From Lachnospiraceae bacterium (GTDB lineage: Bacteria; Bacillota; Clostridia; Lachnospirales; Lachnospiraceae), in contig SVFJ01000028.1 of the NCBI GenBank assembly GCA_015056925.1, positions 1 through 32,527 on the forward strand: a stretch of DNA of 32,527 nt. The letters run 5' to 3'. Below the pieces are notes generated by a model. The model had not been told where the DNA came from. It saw only the letters and a program-made list of their open reading frames with translations, and made no database searches. This document shows positions 1-7,735 of this stretch, in pieces (within the stretch, counting starts at the first letter, position 1; the number at the start of each line of letters is the position of its first letter). A program made the translations under genes and the position numbers.

Positions 1-696
1 TGCAACCTATGGTGGATTTGTAGTGATATTTTTATGCCGTCACCAACAGCAGTTTGGAAGAGTATCGTGGAGATGGCGCAGGATGGCTCGCTTTGGGAAC
101 ATTGCTTTGTATCAACTAAGAGGGTTATGATTGGATGGTTTTGGTCTGCGATTGCAGCTTTACCGATAGGTATGCTGATGGCAAGGAGTAAGAAGTTTAG
201 TGCGGTATTTCAGCCAATTATTGAGTTTGCAAGATACCTTCCTGTTGTGGCATTGGTTCCACTGACCTTATTATATCTTGGTATAGATGAGAATCAGAAG
301 TATGTGATTATTTTCCTTGGAACCTTTTTTCAGCTGGTATTGATGGTCTGCGATACAGTGTCAGGTATTGAGAAGAATATGATAAATGCAGCGAGAACCT
401 TGGGGGCAAATAAGCTTCAGGTATACACAGAGGTCATTTTCCCAGCAGCATTACCAGGATTGATGGATGATTTCAGATTGACGATTGGATGGGCTTGGAC
501 TTATCTGGTAGTGGCAGAGATGGTAGCAGCGTCAGCAGGACTTGGATATATTATCTTGAAGTCACAGAGATTTCTTGCAACGGATGTGATTTTTGCAGGG
601 CTGATTATGATAGGTTTGATTGGCTTGGTGACAGATTTCTTGTTGCGTCTTATGACCAGGATAATTGTACCATGGCATGAGAGATTGGGAGATTAG
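1..696 (+). CDS. ABC transporter permease, SsuC/TauC type (5' end cut by window)
   Basis: Inner-membrane channel subunit of a NitT/TauT-family importer (binding-protein-dependent, BPD_transp_1 fold). The frame is open to the first base of the window, and the residues before the internal Met at 34 (..WICSDIFMPSP) fit the usual segment just before the LPSP-type motif of this family, so the true start is to the left and about 231 residues are visible. Several hydrophobic helices are clear. The cytoplasmic EAA-type loop (AARTLGANK...PAALPGL) that docks on the ATPase lies near the middle. The ATPase gene follows after 11 bases and a lipoprotein binding protein after that, giving a complete importer. 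The substrate cannot be told from sequence; sulfonate, nitrate, taurine and pyrimidine-like importers share this fold. Confidence 0.9.
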   Translation, partial: CNLWWICSDIFMPSPTAVWKSIVEMAQDGSLWEHCFVSTKRVMIGWFWSAIAALPIGMLMARSKKFSAVFQPIIEFARYLPVVALVPLTLLYLGIDENQKYVIIFLGTFFQLVLMVCDTVSGIEKNMINAARTLGANKLQVYTEVIFPAALPGLMDDFRLTIGWAWTYLVVAEMVAASAGLGYIILKSQRFLATDVIFAGLIMIGLIGLVTDFLLRLMTRIIVPWHERLGD

Positions 697-707
697 AGGA
701 TATTGCA

Positions 708-1502
708 ATGGAGAATATAAAGTTAAGAGTGAAGGATTTGCAGAAGATATATCCTGCAAATGGTAGAAAAGATAAAGAGGTTGTGGCACTTAGGGATATT
801 AACCTTGAAGTGATGGAATCTGAGTTTGTTGTAATGGTAGGTCCTTCGGGCTGTGGTAAATCTACGTTAATCAATATTATTGGCGGATTAGAGGATGCAA
901 CTGAGGGAGAAGTGCAGATTGATGGTAAGGATGTTGTGGGTCCTGGTGCGGATAGAGGTATGGTATTCCAGGGATACAGCTTATTTCCATGGCTTACGGT
1001 ACAGAAGAATATTGAGTTTGGATTGAAGATGAAGAAGGTTCCAAAGGAGGAGCGTGCCAAGATAGCCAAGGAGTTTATTGATTTGGTTGGGTTAACTGGA
1101 TTTGAAAATTCATTACCAAAGCAACTGTCGGGTGGTATGAAACAAAGAGTTGCTATTGCAAGAACCTTGGCAAATCATCCACAGGTATTACTAATGGACG
1201 AGCCATTTGGAGCTTTGGATGCGCAGACGAGAGTGGTTATGCAGGAGCTTTTGGCGAAGATTAGCCGTGAGACAAAGAATACCATTTTATTTATAACGCA
1301 TGATATTGACGAAGCAATTTTACTGGCAGATAGAATCTATGTGATGAGCAGAAGACCGGGAACTATCCGTGAGGTGATGGATGTTAATATTGAGGGCGAG
1401 CGTAATCATGAGATGCTGGTGAAACCGGAGTTCTTAGAGATGAAGCGTAAGATTATGGAAATGCTCTGGCAGGAAAGTCAGGATGCAGCAATGGGAAAAT
1501 AG
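708..1502 (+). CDS. ABC transporter ATP-binding protein, SsuB/TauB type
   Basis: Energises import through the neighbouring permease. At 264 aa it has family length. Walker A GPSGCGKST is at residues 45-53, a Q-loop (MVFQGYSLFPW) at about 85-95, the signature LSGGMKQR at 140-147, Walker B LLMDEP at 161-166 and the H-loop His (ITHDIDEA) at 198. All catalytic elements are intact. It starts 11 bases after the permease stop and ends 47 bases before the binding-protein gene, so the three form one operon. The FPWLTV segment is typical of the nitrate/sulfonate/taurine ATPases. Substrate unknown. Confidence 0.93.
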   Translation: MENIKLRVKDLQKIYPANGRKDKEVVALRDINLEVMESEFVVMVGPSGCGKSTLINIIGGLEDATEGEVQIDGKDVVGPGADRGMVFQGYSLFPWLTVQKNIEFGLKMKKVPKEERAKIAKEFIDLVGLTGFENSLPKQLSGGMKQRVAIARTLANHPQVLLMDEPFGALDAQTRVVMQELLAKISRETKNTILFITHDIDEAILLADRIYVMSRRPGTIREVMDVNIEGERNHEMLVKPEFLEMKRKIMEMLWQESQDAAMGK

Positions 1503-1549
1503 AGAGTTACCTCTATTAATATATATTATATATAAGGGAGAAAAGGATT

Positions 1550-2527
1550 ATGAAAAAGTTTTTGGCAGTAGTATTAACAGCAATGCTTGCATTGTCATGC
1601 GTAGCATGTGGTGCAGCAGAAAAGACAGCTTCTACAGATGGATTGGTACCATTGAAGATTGCTTTCTGTACGTGGGCAGGTTATGCACCGCTTTATATTG
1701 CAGAGGAGAAGGGCTATTTTGAAGAGGCTGGTTATGATGTAGAAATTGTAATTATGGAAGATGAGTCTACTTACGGAGCAGCATTGGTATCTAATAGTAT
1801 TCAGGCATTGGGGCAGGTATTAGACCGTGATATCATTCAGTTTGATGCAGGAGCACCTGAGACTTATGTTTGTACAATGGACTGTTCAACAGGTGGAGAC
1901 GGATTAATTGCGACAGCAGAGATTCAGACCGTGGATGATTTGGCTGGAAAGACAGTAGCATTGGATAAGTCAGCAACTTCTTATTTCTTCTTTTTACAGG
2001 TGTTAGCCGACAGTAATATAACAGAGGATCAGATTAATATCGTTGAGATGGGAAATGATGAAGCAGGTGAGGCATTTATTGCAGGTCAGGTAGATGCTGC
2101 GGTAACATGGGAGCCAGCATTAAGCAATTGTGTAGAACGTGAAGGCGGACATATCTTAGTTTCTTCAGCGCAGTATCCTAAGGCAATTATTGATGTTTTA
2201 ACAGTAAATACTAATTTCTTGGCAGAGCACCCTGATGCAGCAGATATATTAAATAACTGCTGGAACAAGTCAGTAGAATATTTGAATGAAAATTTTGACG
2301 AGAGCTGTGAAATCATGGCCAAAGGGCTTGATCTTTCTGTTGAAGATGTAAAGGCAGAGTGTGCAGGAATTACATTCTATGGTGAAGCAGAGAATAAGGT
2401 GTTTAATGACCTTTCTACAGAGGAGAATGTAGTTGAGATAGCAGAAATGTGTACAGATTTCTGGTTAGAAAAGGGATATATGGAGTCTGAGGATATTAGC
2501 GGATTCTTTACATACATAACAGAATAG
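1550..2527 (+). CDS. ABC transporter substrate-binding lipoprotein, NMT1/SsuA type
   Basis: Captures the substrate outside the membrane for the importer encoded just upstream. A lipoprotein signal is visible: MKK, a hydrophobic stretch, then CVACG with the likely lipidated Cys at residue 20. The mature protein opens with PLKIAFCTWAGYAPLYIAEE, the hallmark start of NMT1/Thi5-like and SsuA-like periplasmic proteins, followed by the EKGYFEEAGYDVEIV strand-turn and a WEPAL motif common in this superfamily. Length 325 aa is typical. A GGGAG-type ribosome site precedes the ATG. An intrinsic terminator follows within 10 bases, ending the operon. Ligand not predictable from sequence alone. Confidence 0.9.
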   Translation: MKKFLAVVLTAMLALSCVACGAAEKTASTDGLVPLKIAFCTWAGYAPLYIAEEKGYFEEAGYDVEIVIMEDESTYGAALVSNSIQALGQVLDRDIIQFDAGAPETYVCTMDCSTGGDGLIATAEIQTVDDLAGKTVALDKSATSYFFFLQVLADSNITEDQINIVEMGNDEAGEAFIAGQVDAAVTWEPALSNCVEREGGHILVSSAQYPKAIIDVLTVNTNFLAEHPDAADILNNCWNKSVEYLNENFDESCEIMAKGLDLSVEDVKAECAGITFYGEAENKVFNDLSTEENVVEIAEMCTDFWLEKGYMESEDISGFFTYITE

Positions 2528-2535
2528 TTTATACG

Positions 2536-2569
2536 AAAAGAAGATGTGGAAAATCTACATCTTCTTTTT
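2536..2569 (+). terminator. Intrinsic terminator of the NitT/TauT-type importer operon
   Basis: A perfect 12-bp inverted repeat (AAAAGAAGATGT / ACATCTTCTTTT) with a 9-nt loop ends in a T run. It starts 9 bases after the lipoprotein stop and the -35 box of the next promoter lies immediately downstream. Confidence 0.88.
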
Positions 2570-2571
2570 GG

Positions 2572-2600
2572 TTGACGTTCTCCAAAAAGCATGCTACAAT
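2572..2600 (+). promoter_or_regulatory. Sigma-A promoter of the arsR-sdpI-like pair
   Basis: TTGACG (2572-2577), 17-nt spacer, TACAAT (2595-2600). Both boxes match consensus at 5 of 6 positions, and the site directly follows a terminator, so the pair has its own transcription unit. Confidence 0.82.
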
Positions 2601-2624
2601 ACATTTAACAATTAAGTTAAATGT
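2601..2624 (+). promoter_or_regulatory. Palindromic operator, probable ArsR autorepression site
   Basis: Perfect 9-bp inverted repeat ACATTTAAC-N6-GTTAAATGT starting right after the -10 box, so a bound repressor would sit on the transcription start. ArsR-family dimers usually bind such palindromes, and the next gene encodes one. Binding is inferred. Confidence 0.7.
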
Positions 2625-2641
2625 TAAATGAGGTGATGTAT

Positions 2642-2908
2642 ATGGCTATGCAGGATACATTAAAGGCATTAGCTGACCCGATACGGCGTGAGATATTGCA
2701 TTTGCTAAAGTCAGGAAGAATGTCAGCCGGAGATATCACAGAGCATTTTGATGTGACGGGTGCAGCGATATCAAGGCATTTATCAGTATTGAAGGATGCA
2801 GATTTGATTCGGGATACTCGAGAAGGAAAGTTTATTTATTATGAACTGAATGCTTCTGTGTTAGAGGAGATAATGCTTTGGATTACCAATTTGAAGGGAG
2901 AAGTTTAG
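2642..2908 (+). CDS. ArsR-family repressor, SdpR-like
   Basis: Small winged-helix dimeric repressor, 88 aa from the start chosen here. The sequence runs LKALADPIRREILHLLKSG, then the recognition region DITEHFDVTGAAISRHLSVLKDADLI and the wing TREGKFIYYELN, all classic ArsR. No metal-binding ELxVCxC box is seen. The ATG at 2642 is preferred because GAGGTG (2630-2635) lies 6 bases before it; the in-frame ATG at 2621 sits inside the operator and lacks a ribosome site. The SdpI-like gene starts 3 bases after the stop. In Bacillus subtilis an ArsR-type repressor (SdpR) controls its own operon with the immunity protein SdpI; the same pairing here suggests autoregulation, but the signal is unknown. 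Confidence 0.9.
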   Translation: MAMQDTLKALADPIRREILHLLKSGRMSAGDITEHFDVTGAAISRHLSVLKDADLIRDTREGKFIYYELNASVLEEIMLWITNLKGEV

Positions 2909-2911
2909 ATT

Positions 2912-3988
2912 ATGAAAGAGAATAAAGGAAAGATTATATTGTCATCAGTGTTGGTTCTGTTTCCTATGCTGATTGGACTATTATTATGGAATGCGTTGCC
3001 TGAACAGATGGTAACACATTGGGGAGCAGACGGTGCGGCAGACGGATGGAGTAGTAAGTATTTTGCTATTTTGGGGATACCTATGCTAGTATTGGTGTTA
3101 CATTTGTTTTGTCTGTTTGTCTGTCTTAGAGACCCTAAGAATGCAGAACAGACTGATAAAGCATTGGGATTAGTATTCTGGGTGTGCCCGGTTATTTCAG
3201 TGGCTGTCAATATTATGATGTATTCGGTAGCACTTGGTATGGATGTTAATATACAGCTTTTTATGCCGGTGGTTCTAGGGCTGATGTTTGTTATCATAGG
3301 AAATTATCTTCCAAAGTGTAAGCGAAACAGTACGATTGGGATTAAGGTAGAGTGGGCATTAAATGATGATGAGAACTGGAATATGACACACCGCTTTGCA
3401 GGAAAGGTATGGACAGTTGGCGGTTTTCTTTTGATTATTATGGAGTTTTTAGCAGGTAGTATGTCTCAAATACTGTTTCCGATTGTGCTGCTTATGATAG
3501 TGTTTGCTCCGGTGATTTATTCCTATGTATTTTACAGACAGCAGCTTAAGGCCGGATTGACGCTTAAGAAGAGAAGAAAGAATCCTTTTTGGCAGAGTGT
3601 AGGTATGTTGTTAGGATTAACAATATTGGGTGTGGTTATGCTGATGTTGATTACGGGAGATGTGAATATCAGCTATCATGACACAACATTTTTGGTGGAC
3701 ACAAATTATTGGGACGATTTGGAGATTCCGTATGCAGATATAGATTCGATTGAGTATCGTGAAAGCTGTGTGGCAGGTTCAAGAGTATGGGGATTTGGTA
3801 GTATGCGGCTTGCGTTGGGAACATTTGAAAATGATGAATTTGGAGTTTATACCAGATATTCCTATGTTGGAAATGATGCTTGTGTTGTGCTGACGGTAGG
3901 AGATAAGATTCTGGTACTGGGAGGACAGGATACCGAGAGTACGAAAGCTATTTACGGAGAGTTGTTGGGAAGAATTTCGAACAAGTAA
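2912..3988 (+). CDS. SdpI/DUF1648-family membrane protein with PH-like C-terminal region
   Basis: Polytopic membrane protein, 358 aa. Residues about 12-60 match DUF1648 (ALPEQMVTHWGADGAADGW). Residues about 129-163 carry the SdpI motif (IGNYLPKCKRNSTIGIK, then a W-x-x-TH segment: WNMTHRFAG). Further helices lie at about 165-205 and 228-247. After residue 250 comes a soluble beta-rich tail (DTNYWDDLEIPYADIDSIEY) that resembles bacterial PH-type modules; this last call is tentative. SdpI in B. subtilis gives immunity to the toxin SdpC and, when toxin binds, sequesters SdpR. No sdpC-like toxin gene is visible here, so a role in envelope stress or peptide tolerance is only an inference. Confidence 0.82.
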   Translation: MKENKGKIILSSVLVLFPMLIGLLLWNALPEQMVTHWGADGAADGWSSKYFAILGIPMLVLVLHLFCLFVCLRDPKNAEQTDKALGLVFWVCPVISVAVNIMMYSVALGMDVNIQLFMPVVLGLMFVIIGNYLPKCKRNSTIGIKVEWALNDDENWNMTHRFAGKVWTVGGFLLIIMEFLAGSMSQILFPIVLLMIVFAPVIYSYVFYRQQLKAGLTLKKRRKNPFWQSVGMLLGLTILGVVMLMLITGDVNISYHDTTFLVDTNYWDDLEIPYADIDSIEYRESCVAGSRVWGFGSMRLALGTFENDEFGVYTRYSYVGNDACVVLTVGDKILVLGGQDTESTKAIYGELLGRISNK

Positions 3989-4039
3989 TATGAAGGAGAG
4001 AGGTTAGTATTATAATTTTGAAAATATAAGTAAAATAGC

Positions 4040-4078
4040 GGACATGAGATAAGAAATTATTCTCATGTCCTTTTATTT
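4040..4078 (+). terminator. Intrinsic terminator after the SdpI-like gene
   Basis: 10-bp perfect stem GGACATGAGA / TCTCATGTCC with an 11-nt loop, followed by TTTTATTT. It separates the plus-strand operon from the convergent tmcAL gene. Confidence 0.85.
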
Positions 4079-4082
4079 GCAA

Positions 4083-4125
4083 AATCCGTAAACCGCTTTT
4101 CTTGCGGTAAAGCGGCTTACGGATT
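4083..4125 (-). terminator. Hairpin downstream of tmcAL, probable minus-strand terminator
   Basis: Long stem AATCCGTAA-a-CCGCTTT paired with AAAGCGG-c-TTACGGATT (one A/C mismatch, 9-nt loop). Read on the minus strand it lies 18 bases beyond the tmcAL stop and runs straight into TTTTG. The T run is short, so efficiency is uncertain. Confidence 0.65.
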
Positions 4126-4143
4126 AGCTACAATATAGAGAAC

Positions 4144-5385
4144 TTATATAATGGGAATTTGTCTTGTAAATTCATTTTGAATCGGCACCTTGTATTTTAA
4201 AGCCTTTACGCCTTCATAGACTTTTGCAGCATATAAGTCAGCCTCCAAGGACGTCAAAGCCGGTCCGTCAAACTCCTTGTAAGCATCTGCAAGCTTGGAA
4301 ATCAAGGGAATCGAAGCATTTGATTTGATAGAACTTAGCAAATTACTGCTTCTTTTACGGAAACCAAGGATTCTGGCATAGTGAATATAGTCATCGGCAC
4401 GAAGTGCTTCGATGGTGTCTTGCTTCATATTAAGAAGAATATGCATCAGGCATCGGCTGATACGATTGTAGGTAAGGTCTTTGGATTTATTCAGCATACA
4501 GAATTCATCAAATCCGGTAAAGGTACCTATGTTCTTAATTATTTTATCTGAAATAGGTTCTGTAACATCATAGTATAGTGAATAACCCCGATTGCATTCC
4601 TCCAAAAGTTTATAATACAAAATAGAAGAGAAATCATTCGCAAACAGAAAATGTTGCATGGAATCTTCTGAAAGTATTCTGCTTACTGCGGGCGGAATAT
4701 AATGATACAATTGAGCAAGTGTACCGTAATCGGAAGCAAGCTGAGAGCGTATTGCATTTGCAGAAGCGAACTGTCCTTGAGTAAGCTCGGTCTCGTTATA
4801 ACCACTTCCGCTTCGGGCGAGAGTTACCGGCTGTATGCGGCTATTACGCTGAAGCAATGCTTTTATATATTCGATTCCTAATATATTGTTAGGTGAGTTT
4901 AAGGTCTCCGCTAAAACATTATCATCCGCTCCGATATATGTTGATAAAGCATGTGAACGGGCGGTGGGATAGGAAAGGCCTTGCTGTAAATATGCCTTCA
5001 AAGCAATTGAATACTCAGCAGGCTCTTTGGCAAGAATAGAGGCACAGCGGTTTAATAAAGAAATATCACCTGCTTCGCTTCCAAAGTGCAGAATATCTAC
5101 AACACCAAGCTTATCCAAAAGAGCAACAGCACCCTGAGCAAAATACTCAGCACTGCCAAGAGCATAATACACCGGAAGCTCTAATACCAAATCGGCACCG
5201 CATTCTAATGCCATGCGGGCACGGATGTGCTTATCCACGATGGTAGGGATGCCTCTTTGCGCGAAATCACCACTCATGACAACAATGATGCGGTCAGCTC
5301 CGTGCTCTTTGCGTATCTTATTCAGTTGATATAAATGTCCGTTATGAAATGGATTGTATTCTGCGATGACCGCTGCAATTTTCAT
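4144..5385 (-). CDS. tmcAL: tRNA(Met) cytidine acetate ligase TmcAL (YlbM family)
   Basis: Uses ATP and acetate to make N4-acetylcytidine at the wobble position of elongator tRNA(Met), as shown for B. subtilis TmcAL. The 413-aa protein opens with MKIAAVIAEYNPFHNGHLYQ: the HNGH at residues 14-17 is the HxGH nucleotidyltransferase motif. It continues with the family block MSGDFAQRGIPTIVDKHIRA and ECGADLVLELP, and later SPNNILGIEYI. A strong AGGAGGG (5390-5396 on the complement) precedes the start. The gene is divergent from pta across about 330 bases. Placement next to pta is common in Lachnospiraceae and may reflect the shared use of acetate, though that is inference. Confidence 0.95.
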   Translation of the reverse strand: MKIAAVIAEYNPFHNGHLYQLNKIRKEHGADRIIVVMSGDFAQRGIPTIVDKHIRARMALECGADLVLELPVYYALGSAEYFAQGAVALLDKLGVVDILHFGSEAGDISLLNRCASILAKEPAEYSIALKAYLQQGLSYPTARSHALSTYIGADDNVLAETLNSPNNILGIEYIKALLQRNSRIQPVTLARSGSGYNETELTQGQFASANAIRSQLASDYGTLAQLYHYIPPAVSRILSEDSMQHFLFANDFSSILYYKLLEECNRGYSLYYDVTEPISDKIIKNIGTFTGFDEFCMLNKSKDLTYNRISRCLMHILLNMKQDTIEALRADDYIHYARILGFRKRSSNLLSSIKSNASIPLISKLADAYKEFDGPALTSLEADLYAAKVYEGVKALKYKVPIQNEFTRQIPII

Positions 5386-5418
5386 ATGTCCCTCCTGATA
5401 CTTCTTTTATAAAAGCCT

Positions 5419-5447
5419 AGCATGAAAGAGTGTTGAAAACAAGTCAA
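5419..5447 (-). promoter_or_regulatory. Weak candidate promoter for tmcAL
   Basis: On the minus strand TTGACT (5447-5442) is followed after 17 nt by CATGCT (5424-5419). The -35 is good and the -10 is poor (3 of 6), so this is tentative. Confidence 0.3.
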
Positions 5448-5586
5448 AAAAGTATAGAATATGTCAAAAAAATAACATTATTTATTCTGCCTAAAAATGA
5501 AAGAAAGAATTGTGCATAATCAATAGAAGCGTTGAAAATACGAGCTTTTGTATCCGAGAAAAGACAAAAAATCATGAAAAAAACTC

Positions 5587-5615
5587 TTGTATACACGAAA
5601 ATGGTACGTTATAAT
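5587..5615 (+). promoter_or_regulatory. Sigma-A promoter of pta
   Basis: TTGTAT (5587-5592), 17-nt spacer, perfect TATAAT (5610-5615). It leaves an untranslated leader of roughly 90 nt before the pta ATG at 5714. The rest of the 5386-5586 gap is A/T-rich, with two similar GTCAAAAAA(A) runs at 5443 and 5463, and no convincing gene. Confidence 0.78.
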
Positions 5616-5629
5616 GTAAGTGCTTACAT
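5614..5629 (+). promoter_or_regulatory. cre-like palindrome at the pta transcription start
   Basis: ATGTAAGTGCTTACAT matches the catabolite-responsive element consensus WTGNNARCGNWWWCAW at 15 of 16 positions; the only deviation is T for C at the central CG. It overlaps the last bases of the -10 box and the expected start of transcription, a position that would favour repression by a CcpA-type regulator. The motif is seen; the regulator is inferred. Confidence 0.6.
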
Positions 5630-5713
5630 AAATGGTAAAAACTTACTATATTATATAAGGTAAGCTTGGAAAATGAGTTGTAGAAAAGTATTACAGGATA
5701 AGGAGATTTGAGT

Positions 5714-6715
5714 ATGTCTTACATTGATTTAATTAAGGACAAAGCTAGAGCAGACAAGAAAAGAATCGTATTACCGGAGTCAACAGATAAGAGAACTTTG
5801 ATTGCGGCAGCTAATATCGTTGCAGAGGGTATTGCAGACGTTATTATGGTAGGTAAGGAAGAGAAAATCATGGACGGTGCAGGATGGCTCGAAATCGACT
5901 TAACCGGTGTTAAGGTAGTAGACCCTGCAAACTGTGACAAGTTTGATGAGTATGCTGAATTATTATATGAAACAAGAAAAGCTAAGGGAATGACCATGGA
6001 GAAGGCTGAGGAAATCTTAAGAACAGATTATCTTACATTCGGTATTATGATGGTTAAGGCTAACGATGCAGATGGTATGGTAGCAGGTGCATGTCACGCT
6101 ACAGCAGATACATTAAGACCTGCATTACAGATTCTTAAGACAGCACCGGGCGTGAAGTTAGTATCAGGTTTCTTTATTTTAGATGTACCTAACTGCGAGT
6201 ATGGTGAGAACGGAACATTCCTTTTTGCAGACTGTGGTTTGAATCAGGACCCGACAGCAGAGGAGCTTGCAGCTATCGCTGATTCTTCAGCTAAGAGCTT
6301 TAAGGCTCTTGTAGGTAAGAAGCCGATTATCGCTATGCTTTCACATTCTACAAAGGGAAGTGCAAAGCATCCTTTAGTAGATAAGGTAGTAGAGGCAACA
6401 AGAATTGCTAAGGAGCAGTATCCAAGTCTTACATTGGACGGAGAGTTACAGCTTGATGCAGCTATCGTTCCTTCTGTAGGTAAGTCTAAGGCAAAGGGTT
6501 CTGATGTTGCAGGTAAGGCAAATGTATTAATCTTCCCTAACCTTGACTGTGGTAATATTGGATATAAGCTCGTACAGAGACTTGCAGGTGCAGAAGCATA
6601 CGGACCAATGCTTCAGGGTATTTCTAAGCCGGTTAACGACTTATCAAGAGGCTGTTCTTGGGAAGATATCGTGGGTGTAGTTGCTCTTACAGCAGTACAG
6701 GCACAGTTACAGTAA
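5714..6715 (+). CDS. pta: Phosphate acetyltransferase
   Basis: Interconverts acetyl-CoA plus phosphate and acetyl phosphate plus CoA, the first step of the acetate/ATP branch of fermentation. From ATG 5714 the protein has 333 aa, the usual size of the short clostridial enzyme. Family motifs: KKRIVLPESTDKRTL near the N-terminus, MVAGACHATADTLRPALQI, MLSHSTKGSAKHP, and near the C-terminus NIGYKLVQRLAGAEAYGP and KPVNDLSRG. A TTG six bases upstream is in frame, but GGAG (5702-5705) is only 2 bases from it and 8 bases from the ATG, so the ATG is chosen. Acetate kinase, the usual partner, does not follow; yceD does, with its own promoter. Confidence 0.96.
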   Translation: MSYIDLIKDKARADKKRIVLPESTDKRTLIAAANIVAEGIADVIMVGKEEKIMDGAGWLEIDLTGVKVVDPANCDKFDEYAELLYETRKAKGMTMEKAEEILRTDYLTFGIMMVKANDADGMVAGACHATADTLRPALQILKTAPGVKLVSGFFILDVPNCEYGENGTFLFADCGLNQDPTAEELAAIADSSAKSFKALVGKKPIIAMLSHSTKGSAKHPLVDKVVEATRIAKEQYPSLTLDGELQLDAAIVPSVGKSKAKGSDVAGKANVLIFPNLDCGNIGYKLVQRLAGAEAYGPMLQGISKPVNDLSRGCSWEDIVGVVALTAVQAQLQ

Positions 6716-6747
6716 ATTAAGACTACAATAAAAGTTATAGAAAACAG

Positions 6748-6776
6748 TTGACAAAAAGATTATGCATATGTATAAT
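6748..6776 (+). promoter_or_regulatory. Consensus sigma-A promoter of yceD-rpmF
   Basis: TTGACA (6748-6753), exactly 17 nt, TATAAT (6771-6776): a full match to consensus. It lies in the 88-base gap between pta and yceD and so separates the ribosomal/lipid block from pta control. Confidence 0.92.
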
Positions 6777-6803
6777 TGTCTAATGTGTGGATAGGAGTCT
6801 ACT

Positions 6804-7328
6804 ATGTTAGTGAATTTGACAGATGTATTTACAAATGAAGGAAAGGTTATAAGCAAGGAGATTCCTTTTGAATATGAGGAGTATTCTTGCCAGATGGGTA
6901 CTTTTACCGTTAAGGAGAAGAGTCCTATTGTGTTAACCCTTTCTAATATAGGACAATCTAAGGCGATGGTAGAGGGTAGTTTTAAGCTAGTGCTTGGGAT
7001 GAACTGTGACCGTTGTTTGAAGGATGTTGATTATACATTTGATTTATCCTTTTCTGTAGATGTTGTATCACCGGAGTTTGCTGAGTACAGTGAGGATGAG
7101 GTGGATACAGAGTTTATGGAGGGGTATCACTTGAATGTGGATGCTCTAATCGATAATGAAATATTACTAAATTGGCCTATGAAGATTCTGTGCATGGATT
7201 CCTGTAAAGGAATTTGTAAAGTGTGCGGTAAGAATCTGAATGACGGAGAGTGTGGATGCGATGATTTCGTGCCGGACCCCCGTATGGCGGCGATTAAAGA
7301 TATTTTTAACGCAAATAAGGAGGTGTAA
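6804..7328 (+). CDS. yceD: DUF177/YceD-family protein
   Basis: Protein of 174 aa from the YceD (DUF177) family, which is encoded next to rpmF in most bacteria and is implicated in 23S rRNA/large-subunit maturation. The family signature cysteine pair appears as MNCDRCLKDVDY (Cys68, Cys71). A C-terminal cluster (Cys130, 134, 138, 141, 150, 152; SCKGICKVCGKNL) is the usual zinc-ribbon-like end followed by DPRMAAIKDIF, which matches the DPRxxxL ending of relatives. GGAG lies 7 bases before the ATG. The rpmF start codon is 2 bases after its stop, so the two are translated together. Confidence 0.92.
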   Translation: MLVNLTDVFTNEGKVISKEIPFEYEEYSCQMGTFTVKEKSPIVLTLSNIGQSKAMVEGSFKLVLGMNCDRCLKDVDYTFDLSFSVDVVSPEFAEYSEDEVDTEFMEGYHLNVDALIDNEILLNWPMKILCMDSCKGICKVCGKNLNDGECGCDDFVPDPRMAAIKDIFNANKEV

Positions 7329-7330
7329 CA

Positions 7331-7510
7331 ATGTCTATTTGTCCAAAGAATAAAACTTCTAAAGCTAGAAGAGATAAGAGAAGAGCTAACTGGAAGATGA
7401 GCGCTCCTACATTAGTTAAGTGTAGCAAGTGTGGCGAATTAATGATGCCTCACAGAGTATGTAAGGCTTGTGGTTCTTACAACAAGAAGGAAATCATCAG
7501 CGCTAACTAA
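7331..7510 (+). CDS. rpmF: 50S ribosomal protein L32 (zinc-binding form)
   Basis: Large-subunit protein of 59 aa beginning MSICPKNKTSKARRDKRRAN, a clear L32 sequence. Four cysteines in two CxxC pairs (Cys31/34 in KCSKCG and Cys44/47 in VCKACG) mark the zinc-binding type rather than the zinc-free paralogue. A GGAGG ribosome site sits in the last codons of yceD, 5 bases before the ATG. A strong terminator follows 22 bases after the stop, so yceD-rpmF is a bicistronic unit, with some read-through into plsX possible. Confidence 0.97.
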   Translation: MSICPKNKTSKARRDKRRANWKMSAPTLVKCSKCGELMMPHRVCKACGSYNKKEIISAN

Positions 7511-7532
7511 TTATTGAATAGCAAAGAAACGT

Positions 7533-7567
7533 AAGGGTTTGCAGTTTTTGCAGACCCTTGTTTTTTT
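7533..7567 (+). terminator. Intrinsic terminator after rpmF
   Basis: 11-bp stem AAGGGTTTGCA / TGCAGACCCTT (one T-G pair), 5-nt loop, then one G and seven T. A textbook terminator between rpmF and plsX. Confidence 0.92.
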
Positions 7568-7603
7568 GTTGTGAGAGAATGTACAAGGCATACATCTTTT
7601 TAC

Positions 7604-7632
7604 TTGATTTTTCACACTAGGTTTAGTATATT
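7604..7632 (+). promoter_or_regulatory. Candidate promoter for plsX-acpP
   Basis: TTGATT (7604-7609), 17 nt, TATATT (7627-7632), about 100 bases before the plsX start. The surrounding A/T-rich stretch repeats TAGTATA twice (7625 and 7637), possible half-sites for a lipid regulator, but no known FapR or FabT box is recognisable. Confidence 0.55.
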
Positions 7633-7735
7633 TATCTAGTATACAATGAGTTAATTGTATGTAAAATACGATAATTATATAAAATGGTATGTGATAAACG
7701 TGATGTACATTTATTAGGAAAGGCTGGTTCAAGAC

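Noticed and set aside
1-33. ATG at 34 as the start of the first permease
   Set aside because: The frame is open to base 1 and its residues fit the permease family, so the Met is internal and the gene is cut by the window edge.
7571-7735. FapR or FabT operator before plsX
   Set aside because: Repeated TAGTATA elements are visible but they do not form the known palindromes of these regulators.
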